A stretch of 5,795 nt of DNA from Pullichristensenella excrementipullorum (lineage in GTDB: Bacteria; Bacillota; Clostridia; Christensenellales; Aristaeellaceae). The first letter of the stretch is position 1; each line of letters starts with the position of its first letter. Location of the stretch: assembly GCA_018713365.1 (NCBI GenBank), contig DVOU01000033.1, positions 1 to 5,795 of the forward strand, written 5' to 3'. This document shows positions 1 to 5,157 of the stretch, in pieces. The position numbers and the translations under genes were made by a program. The notes under the pieces were generated by a model. The model saw only the letters and a program-made list of their open reading frames with translations, had not been told where the DNA came from and did not search any database.

Positions 1-326
1 TCCAGCTTGGCATAGCACTGGTCGCGCAGCTTGGTAAGGATGCGGTAGGCCATGTCGTGGCTCACCTGCACATCGAGGTAGGAAAACAGCGACAGCAGGA
101 TGACCAGCACGCCGCAGGCTGCCAGCAGCCGAATCACCTGGCTGGCCTCGCCCAGCAGCACGCTGGAAACCATGTAGGAGGTGACCAGGCTGGTCGCCAG
201 CGGCAGCAGCTTGAACATCAGGTTGCAGAGGATGGCGAGGGTGAGATACAGGCCGAAGCCCTGGATGTGCCGGGAAAGTTCCACGGCGTATTTGAGACGC
301 GGCTTTTCCTTTTTCACGCCGCTCAT
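1..326 (-). CDS. ABC transporter, exporter-fold half-transporter (N-terminal fragment)
   Basis: This is the first 108 codons of a second ABC half-transporter; the rest lies beyond the window edge. The visible part has a short basic start (MSGVKKEKPR), a long hydrophobic stretch at about residues 24-50 (TM1), a second at about 64-84 (TM2), and then HDMAYRILTKLR. That last segment resembles the first cytoplasmic helix of exporter-type transmembrane domains. The start ATG (326-324) overlaps the upstream TGA (325-323) as ATGA. A GGAGG lies inside the upstream gene at 336-340, nine bases before the ATG. This arrangement implies translational coupling and fixed stoichiometry, so the product most likely forms a heterodimer with the 323-2083 protein. 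The ATPase domain is not visible, so its presence is inferred from the partner and the family. Substrate unknown. Confidence 0.85.
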   Translation of the reverse strand, partial: MSGVKKEKPRLKYAVELSRHIQGFGLYLTLAILCNLMFKLLPLATSLVTSYMVSSVLLGEASQVIRLLAACGVLVILLSLFSYLDVQVSHDMAYRILTKLRDQCYAKL

Positions 327-2083
327 GCGGAATCCCCTCCTTTTGCCGCCGTGAGCTGGCCGCCCATGAGTTTGCGGTACTGCGCCGAATCGCGCATAAG
401 CTGCGCGTGCGTGCCTTTGGCAAGGATGCGTCCGCCTTCCATGATGATGATCTGGTCGGCGTTCTGGATGGTGGCCAGCCGGTGGGCGATGACCAGCGCC
501 GTCCTGCCGCGGCTGATGTTGCGAAAACTGCGCTGCACTGCGATTTCGTTCTTTCTGTCCAGGGAGGAAGTCGCTTCATCCAGGATGACGATGGGCGCGT
601 CGCGCAAAAACGCCCTCGCCAGCGCCACGCGCTGCCGCTCGCCGCCGGAAAAGCGCATGCCGCGCTCGCCGAGCATGGTCTGGTAGCCGTCAGGCAGGCT
701 GGAAATGAAATCGTGGATGCTGGCTTCCTTCGCGGCCTGCTCGATCTCCTCGCGCGTGGCCTCAGGCTTGCCCATGCGAATATTGTCCTCCACAGTGCCG
801 TAAAACAGGTGACAGTCCTGCCAGACGGCGGCGATCTGATCCTGTATGCCGCCCACGGTCTGCCCGCTGAGCGTTTGCCCGCCTACGCATACGCTGCCCG
901 CCCGCACGGGATAAAAACCCGCCAGAAGCTGGGCAATGGTGGATTTGCCGCTGCCGGAAGCGCCGACGAGGGCGGTCGTGGTGCGCGCCGGGACGTCGAA
1001 GGAAACGCCATGGAGCACATCGCCGTCCACCGGGTCATAGGCGAAGGAGACGTTTTCAAAGCGCACATCAGAGGCGGCGGGCGTTTTGGCGACAGCTCCC
1101 TCCTTGGGAAGAAGCGACAGACGCACGGGCTGGTTCTGCAGCTCGACGATGGAATAGGAAGCCACCACGCCGCGATAACCCATGTGCCAGGCGTTGATGA
1201 GGTTGGACATGGGCGCGAAGCATGCGCCGATGAGAAACAGGGCGTAGACCAGCGCGTCCGGCTCCATATGGCCCCCCGCGCACTGATACGCGGCGATGGC
1301 GATGGCAAAGGCATTGCCAAGCCCCGCGAAAAATTGCAAGACCACGTTTTCCAACATGGTGACGCGAAGCTGGCCCATCACCGCCTGCCGCAAGCGCTCG
1401 CCCTTTTGATAGATCGCTTCCTTTTGACGTCCGTTGGCATTGAAAGCCTTGAGCGTACTCATGCCCTGCACGCTGTCCAGACAATCGCTGTAATACTGGG
1501 CGTGCGCCTGCATCTCCGCTTCGCCGCGCTTGCGCATCAAGAAGTAAAACAGCATCGGGCAACCCAGCATGCCGAGACAGCCTGTCAGACATGTCCATGC
1601 GGAAGGGCGGTTAAACAGAAACAACGTGGAAACGATCAAAACCGCATTGACTACGGCAGATATGGCGGCGGGCAGATAGATCGTGTAGTATTCGTTGAGG
1701 TATTCCACCTTGCTGGAGATCGTAGAGGCAATATTGCCCGTGCGTTCCCGCCCGGTATAGGCGGGGCCAAGAGCAAAGAGTTTGCGCAAAAGCCCATCGC
1801 GCAAAGAGGCTTTGATCCCCAGGCTACACTGTTCCGCAGCCAACATTTTTTTCCGCGAAAGCGCATAGCGCAGGGCGATACATATGCCGATGGCCGCAAA
1901 CACCTGCCACAACTCGGAGAAGAAGAGGATGCGTGCCTCGCCCTGCAGCATACGCACCACAAAGGCTACGCCCAAAGAGATCATCGTACCCAGCAGCGTC
2001 AAAATGAGCTGCAAAAAACAGGTCACGGTGATTTTGCCGCCGTGCCCACGGGCGAAAGCGGCCAGATAGCGGTTGATGAACAT
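323..2083 (-). CDS. ABC transporter, exporter-fold permease/ATPase fusion
   Basis: A complete 586-residue half-transporter with an N-terminal membrane domain fused to an ATPase domain, the usual length for this family. Hydrophobic segments lie near residues 18-45, 56-72, 134-156, 160-183, 245-268 and 277-300. The ATPase domain begins near 340. It has an A-loop Tyr349, Walker A GASGSGKST (374-382), Q-loop Gln422, an X-loop-like LGERG (471-475, an exporter hallmark), the signature FSGGE (478-482, Phe instead of the usual Leu), Walker B IVILDE (498-503) with catalytic Glu503, D-loop SSLD and H-loop His534. All catalytic residues are present, so it should hydrolyse ATP. The start is supported by GGGAGG about eight bases upstream of the ATG. 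It lies 73 bp after the binding-protein gene and overlaps the next ABC gene by 4 bp, so the three probably form one operon. Family relatives either export compounds or, as in YbtPQ and IrtAB, import siderophores. Import is inferred here only from the neighbouring binding protein. Confidence 0.93.
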   Translation of the reverse strand: MFINRYLAAFARGHGGKITVTCFLQLILTLLGTMISLGVAFVVRMLQGEARILFFSELWQVFAAIGICIALRYALSRKKMLAAEQCSLGIKASLRDGLLRKLFALGPAYTGRERTGNIASTISSKVEYLNEYYTIYLPAAISAVVNAVLIVSTLFLFNRPSAWTCLTGCLGMLGCPMLFYFLMRKRGEAEMQAHAQYYSDCLDSVQGMSTLKAFNANGRQKEAIYQKGERLRQAVMGQLRVTMLENVVLQFFAGLGNAFAIAIAAYQCAGGHMEPDALVYALFLIGACFAPMSNLINAWHMGYRGVVASYSIVELQNQPVRLSLLPKEGAVAKTPAASDVRFENVSFAYDPVDGDVLHGVSFDVPARTTTALVGASGSGKSTIAQLLAGFYPVRAGSVCVGGQTLSGQTVGGIQDQIAAVWQDCHLFYGTVEDNIRMGKPEATREEIEQAAKEASIHDFISSLPDGYQTMLGERGMRFSGGERQRVALARAFLRDAPIVILDEATSSLDRKNEIAVQRSFRNISRGRTALVIAHRLATIQNADQIIIMEGGRILAKGTHAQLMRDSAQYRKLMGGQLTAAKGGDSA

Positions 2084-2112
2084 ATGTCAGTCCTCCCGTT
2101 AAAAGAGAAAGG

Positions 2113-2135
2113 GGCTGGCCGACGACTGGCCAGCC
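2113..2135 (-). terminator. Intercistronic stem-loop, possible partial terminator
   Basis: In the 73-bp gap between the binding-protein and ABC genes, GGCTGGCC and GGCCAGCC form a perfect 8-bp GC-rich stem with a 7-base loop. On the minus-strand transcript it is followed by a pyrimidine-rich run (CCTTTCTCTTTT) and then by the ribosome binding site of the ABC gene. The T run is interrupted, so full termination seems unlikely. Partial termination, or protection of the upstream mRNA 3' end, would raise binding-protein levels above those of the membrane subunits, a common pattern in such operons. No promoter is apparent in this gap. Confidence 0.55.
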
Positions 2136-2156
2136 TCCACAGGGCAGGGTTGGAAA

Positions 2157-3125
2157 TTACGCGGCTTCGTCCGGGTGCAGCCCGGCGGCAATCAGCTCCA
2201 CCGCGTCCATGCACTCCAGGCTGGGGAACATCGCCATGCCGGGCACGACGATGAAACGGTCGTTGACGACGGCGTCCATGTCCATTGTGGCGGGATTGGC
2301 CTTGAGTTCGGCAATCTTTTCATCGGCATAGCCCTCGCCATAGTAGTCGCAGACGATGATGTATTCCGGGTCGCGATCCACCACGTCTTCCCACGATACG
2401 GCGACAAATTGTCCCTCCACATCGTTGAAAATGTTCTCCGCACCGGCCATCTCCAGCATCAGGCTCTGCAAGCCGGTATTTCCGACCGTGGACATATCCA
2501 CGCCGCCGCCGGTATCGGAGTCAAAGTAGAATACGCGCACCGGATCCAGCCCGGCCACAGACGCTTCCACCGCAGCCTCGCGTTCGCGCAGTTGGGCGAC
2601 CAGTTCCCCGGCGCGTTCCTCGACGCGGAAGATTTTGCCGATGTTAATGATGTCATTGTAGATGTTCTCGAAGGTTGCATCCTCGACGTAGGTGCCTTCG
2701 GTGGCGTAGATGTTCACGCCCGCCGCCTCAAAGTCCTCGACGGTACCCACACTGTTGGCGTAGAACGAATAGGCGTCGCCAAAGACAAATTCAGCGCCGG
2801 TGTCCAGCACCGTTTCCAGCGTTGGCACGCCGTAGCTGCCCTCCAGCACCGGGAAGGAGCCGACGGTTTCGCGGTATTCCTCGCTCACCTGGTCGAGTAT
2901 GTACATGCTGGGGGCAATGGCGACGATCTTGTCCTCCAGCCCTAGCGCCACCATGATCTCCGCAATGCTGTAGGACAGCGCCACCGCCGTTTCCGGCGCT
3001 TCCTCATAGGTCGTCGTGCGGCCCATGTTCTCGATGACAACGGGTTCTTCTTCGGCCACAGCGCCGCCCGCAAACGCGGACAAAAGCAGCGTCAGGCACA
3101 GCGCAAACGCCATGATTCTTTTCAC
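2157..3125 (-). CDS. Secreted substrate-binding protein, Fe3+-siderophore/B12 type (Peripla_BP_2-like)
   Basis: A 322-residue solute-binding protein of the class that captures metal chelates such as siderophores. Residues 1-24 form a signal peptide: basic MKRIM, a hydrophobic core, and an AVA|EEE signal-peptidase-I-like site. The mature part shows the two-lobed family layout. An opening block VVIENMGRTTTY leads to SYSIAEIMVALG, a long helical linker lies at about 150-190, and a second lobe contains VSWEDVVDRDPEYIIV (243-258). The start is taken as GTG at 3125, not the in-frame ATG at 3131. GGAGG (3133-3137) lies only one base before that ATG but seven bases before the GTG, and the GTG yields a standard signal peptide. 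No lipobox cysteine is present; Cys10 sits inside the hydrophobic core. The gene is the first of the operon and precedes two exporter-fold ABC genes. It is homologous to the C-terminal domain of the regulator upstream: by eye, 20 of 43 residues are identical between residues 29-71 here and 292-334 there. Ligand unknown. Confidence 0.9.
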   Translation of the reverse strand: MKRIMAFALCLTLLLSAFAGGAVAEEEPVVIENMGRTTTYEEAPETAVALSYSIAEIMVALGLEDKIVAIAPSMYILDQVSEEYRETVGSFPVLEGSYGVPTLETVLDTGAEFVFGDAYSFYANSVGTVEDFEAAGVNIYATEGTYVEDATFENIYNDIINIGKIFRVEERAGELVAQLREREAAVEASVAGLDPVRVFYFDSDTGGGVDMSTVGNTGLQSLMLEMAGAENIFNDVEGQFVAVSWEDVVDRDPEYIIVCDYYGEGYADEKIAELKANPATMDMDAVVNDRFIVVPGMAMFPSLECMDAVELIAAGLHPDEAA

Positions 3126-3132
3126 GGTCATC

Positions 3133-3137
3133 CCTCC
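3133..3137 (-). promoter_or_regulatory. Ribosome binding site that decides a GTG start
   Basis: GGAGG on the minus strand. The in-frame ATG at 3131-3129 follows after a single base, too close for normal initiation. The GTG at 3125-3123 follows after seven bases. The gene therefore most likely starts at GTG, giving an N-terminus of MKRIM. Confidence 0.8.
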
Positions 3138-3151
3138 ACGGATTTGATATT

Positions 3152-3171
3152 TGGTTAGTTGAATCTAACCA
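3152..3171 (-). promoter_or_regulatory. Perfect dyad at the predicted transcription start (operator or 5' leader hairpin)
   Basis: Arms TGGTTAG and CTAACCA form a perfect 7-bp inverted repeat around the six bases ATTCAA. It begins about seven bases downstream of the TATAAT box, so it covers the first ~20 transcribed bases. It could be an operator for a second, repressing regulator that blocks initiation, or a hairpin at the extreme 5' end that stabilises the mRNA. The GGTTAG/CTAACC half-sites resemble those of iron-responsive DtxR/IdeR boxes, but the spacing is six bases instead of one, so no assignment is made. Confidence 0.5.
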
Positions 3172-3177
3172 TAAGGC

Positions 3178-3206
3178 ATTATACAACGCCTGACCATGCC
3201 TGTAAA
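3178..3206 (-). promoter_or_regulatory. Housekeeping-sigma promoter of the binding-protein/ABC operon
   Basis: On the minus strand, a -35 box TTTACA (3206-3201, five of six consensus bases) is separated by exactly 17 bp from a perfect -10 box TATAAT (3183-3178). Transcription should start near 3171, giving a leader of about 46 bases before the GTG start. The region is AT-rich compared with the surrounding genes. No terminator separates it from the end of the regulator gene, so some read-through from upstream is possible. Confidence 0.85.
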
Positions 3207-3214
3207 TCTGCATT

Positions 3215-3245
3215 TGTCCAAATTCAAATAGGATAATGTCCAAAT
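3215..3245 (-). promoter_or_regulatory. Direct-repeat activator site upstream of the promoter (likely AraC-type)
   Basis: The 9-mer ATTTGGACA occurs twice in the same orientation (3245-3237 and 3223-3215), with start-to-start spacing of 22 bp, about two helical turns. The promoter-proximal copy ends eight bases before the -35 box. Paired direct half-sites just upstream of -35, on one face of the helix, are typical for AraC-family activators, whose domain carries two helix-turn-helix units. The gene ending immediately upstream encodes such a regulator, so it is the natural candidate. The proximal copy also reads as a short inverted repeat (ATTTG-GA-CAAAT). No copy was seen at the regulator's own promoter. 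Confidence 0.6.
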
Positions 3246-3250
3246 CAATG

Positions 3251-5014
3251 TTAATTCTTGCGGCATTCCTGAAACCACGCCGCCATTTGCAAAGCCACAT
3301 CCACGTTGTCCAGCGCCGGAAACACGGATTTGACGCTGACGATATGCGTTTGACCGTTGCGGATAGCCGCGGTCTGAGCAAGCTCCGGCCTGCGGCGCAG
3401 CAGGGCAATTTTCTGCTCGCCATCTTCGCCGCCGTTGAAGCGGTGTACGAGGATCACCTCCGGATCGGCGCGCGCCACGTCCTCCCAGTCCACGGGGACG
3501 AACATCCGCGCTCTGTCCGCAAAGACGTTGCGGCCGCCCGCCGCCTGAATCATGCAGTTTTCCAACGATTGGCCGCAGGTAAAGGCGCGTTGCGCGATCT
3601 GCGCGTCGAATACGAACACGCGCGGCGGTTCTTTGATTGCTACGCGCATTTCGTTCAACGCTGCTTCTCTGGCCCGCATCGTCTCGACCAGCGCCGCCGC
3701 CCGCGCCTCGCAATCGAGAATCTTCCCCAGGGAGAAAATGTCCTCGTAAGTGTCCTCAAACGTGCCGTTCAATTTGTAGGTCGCGCGCATGGCGTAGATG
3801 TGCATGCCGTCGCGCTCGAACGCGGCGGCGTCCGCCACGCCCGTGCTCTCATGAAAGGCGTAGGCCGTACCCACGACCAATTCCGCCGCACAGGCGCGCA
3901 CAGCCGCGTAGGAGGGCACGCGGCGTTCGGCGGACTCTGCGGGCAGGAATGTGGCGGCGGCGACGATGCCGCGGTACTCCCGCGCGCAATCCGAAAGGCT
4001 CGTCTCCGCCTCGGCGACGGCGGCAATGCGCTCGCCCGCGCCCAGCGCCGCGCAGATTTCTGCCGCCGCATAGTCGAGGCAGACGATGCGCCGCGGCGGT
4101 TTCGCGTAGTGGTGGATGCGCCCGAAGTTTTCAATCAATACGCCGCTGCGCGCCGGCTTTGAAGCGCCGGGGAGGTTTTCCGCCCTTTTCCGCACCGGGA
4201 ACTGCTTGCGGTATTCTCCCGGCGTCATGCCAAAGCGCTGATGGTACAGGTTGTAAAAGTGGTTCTTATCCCGCAGGCCGCAGGCGGCGATGATCTCCTG
4301 TATGTTGCTTTCGCTTTCCCGCAGCGCCCTGTGCGCCGCTTCCAGCCGCAGGTTGGTCAGGTATTGCCGGGGGCTCATGCCCACGCGACGGACAAACTGT
4401 TCGTGCAGAGAGGAACGGCTGACACCCAGAATGCTGGCCAGCCGCAGGATGGAGACGTCCTCCGAAAAATGCGAACGCAGATACTGCTGCGTCCACGCCA
4501 CGGCGTCGGCGGCCACGCGGCGCTCCGGTTGCGACAGCGCGGCGCAAAATTCGGCCAGCAACGCATAGAACGCCGCCTTTGCGCGAAGACGGCCGAGCGG
4601 CGACGCCTCCTTCCATGCGCTTTCCAGCGCCTCGCAGGCGCGAAGCGCGGCCGCGACGTCCGCCGGGCGCACGGCGATGGTCGCCTCAAATGGGGCTGCT
4701 TCCAGAAGCAAACGCGCCATCTCCCGCCCGACGGCCTGCGGCGTTTCCGCCTGGTAGGAGACGCAGTAATATTCTGCCTTCCCCGCGGCGCCCATGTGCA
4801 CATGGCGTCCGCGCGCAATGTGGAACAAAGTCTCCCCGCGCGGCGCATATGGCGAATCCCCGATGGTCACGCGCGCGTCCTTGCCGAGCACGAATAAGAA
4901 CAGCGCATTTTCACTGGTCAACTCCGACTGACCCCCGGCAATCGTTCCATGGCGCACGTCGGCGATGCGCACGGAGACCGCATCCCAGACCATCATGGCG
5001 TTCGTATAGTCCAT
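3251..5014 (-). CDS. AraC-family regulator fused to a siderophore-type binding-protein domain (Btr-like)
   Basis: A 587-residue one-component regulator. Residues 1-110 look like an AraC-type N-terminal ligand/dimerisation domain with a His-containing segment (HIARGRHVHM, 65-74). Residues ~170-272 are the AraC DNA-binding domain: first helix-turn-helix around SILRLASILGVSRSSLHEQF (188-207), second around 237-262, ending in the typical FGMTPGEYRKQF. Residues ~291-587 are a complete Fe3+-siderophore/B12-type binding domain matching the secreted protein encoded next (VLIENFGR, YAAAEICAALG, DWEDVARADPEVILV). There is no signal peptide, so it acts in the cytoplasm; its binding domain carries eight cysteines against two in the mature secreted protein. 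B. subtilis Btr, with the same order, activates feu siderophore-uptake genes when the ferric siderophore binds. Function here is inferred from that. The start ATG at 5014 is chosen because GGGAGG lies eight bases upstream and the longer ORF would begin inside the promoter. Confidence 0.9.
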   Translation of the reverse strand: MDYTNAMMVWDAVSVRIADVRHGTIAGGQSELTSENALFLFVLGKDARVTIGDSPYAPRGETLFHIARGRHVHMGAAGKAEYYCVSYQAETPQAVGREMARLLLEAAPFEATIAVRPADVAAALRACEALESAWKEASPLGRLRAKAAFYALLAEFCAALSQPERRVAADAVAWTQQYLRSHFSEDVSILRLASILGVSRSSLHEQFVRRVGMSPRQYLTNLRLEAAHRALRESESNIQEIIAACGLRDKNHFYNLYHQRFGMTPGEYRKQFPVRKRAENLPGASKPARSGVLIENFGRIHHYAKPPRRIVCLDYAAAEICAALGAGERIAAVAEAETSLSDCAREYRGIVAAATFLPAESAERRVPSYAAVRACAAELVVGTAYAFHESTGVADAAAFERDGMHIYAMRATYKLNGTFEDTYEDIFSLGKILDCEARAAALVETMRAREAALNEMRVAIKEPPRVFVFDAQIAQRAFTCGQSLENCMIQAAGGRNVFADRARMFVPVDWEDVARADPEVILVHRFNGGEDGEQKIALLRRRPELAQTAAIRNGQTHIVSVKSVFPALDNVDVALQMAAWFQECRKN

Positions 5015-5022
5015 CCTGCGCA

Positions 5023-5028
5023 CCTCCC
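5023..5028 (-). promoter_or_regulatory. Ribosome binding site fixing the regulator start
   Basis: GGGAGG on the minus strand lies eight bases before the ATG at 5014. The longest ORF starts 54 bases further upstream at 5068, at the edge of the predicted -35 box and without a ribosome binding site, so the shorter start is preferred. Confidence 0.85.
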
Positions 5029-5039
5029 TTTCCGCCAAT

Positions 5040-5068
5040 ATTGTAGCACGGGGCAGCAGCGCGGGCAA
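5040..5068 (-). promoter_or_regulatory. Promoter of the AraC/binding-protein regulator gene
   Basis: On the minus strand, TTGCCC (5068-5063, four of six -35 consensus bases) lies 17 bp from TACAAT (5045-5040, five of six -10 bases). Transcription would begin near 5033, giving a very short leader of about 19 bases with the ribosome binding site almost at its 5' end. The weak -35 suits low constitutive expression of a regulator. Confidence 0.65.
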
Positions 5069-5105
5069 GGCGCTGCGCGTTAAAGGGACATGGCATGTTT
5101 GCTGG

Positions 5106-5144
5106 ACGAAGGCGGCGGGAGCGCTATGCCTCCGCCGCTTTCGT
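5106..5144 (-). terminator. GC-rich stem-loop after the upstream ABC gene, possible terminator
   Basis: Downstream of the upstream ABC gene's stop (5158), the arms ACGAA and TTCGT plus GCGGCGG and CCGCCGC form a 12-bp stem with one A/C mismatch and a 13-base loop that can fold further (AG/CT next to a bulged C). It is strong but has no T run after it, so it is not a textbook intrinsic terminator. It could still separate this transcript from the regulator's, or protect the mRNA 3' end. The other bases between 5015 and 5157 hold the regulator promoter and nothing else recognisable. Confidence 0.5.
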
Positions 5145-5157
5145 GCCTTTGCCGCCC

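Noticed and set aside
407..2254. A 615-codon open frame on the plus strand
   Set aside because: It lies opposite the complete ABC gene and reads low-complexity, His/Gln/Arg-rich protein with no recognisable domain. The minus strand carries every ABC motif and a good ribosome binding site, so this is a composition-driven shadow.
2175..2945. A 256-codon open frame on the plus strand opposite the binding-protein gene
   Set aside because: No recognisable domain; the His-rich composition is the antisense image of the Asp/Glu-rich binding protein.
3152..3171. Assignment of the dyad as a DtxR/IdeR iron box
   Set aside because: The half-sites look similar, but the arms are separated by six bases instead of one, so it does not fit that consensus. 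Kept only as an unassigned dyad.
3236..4162. A 308-codon open frame on the plus strand opposite the regulator's binding domain
   Set aside because: Its product is Arg/His/Ala-rich without a known fold, and the opposite strand encodes a well-supported domain.
5015..5068. An 18-residue N-terminal extension of the regulator
   Set aside because: The extended start has no ribosome binding site and lies at the predicted -35 box, while GGGAGG precedes the ATG at 5014 at ideal distance.
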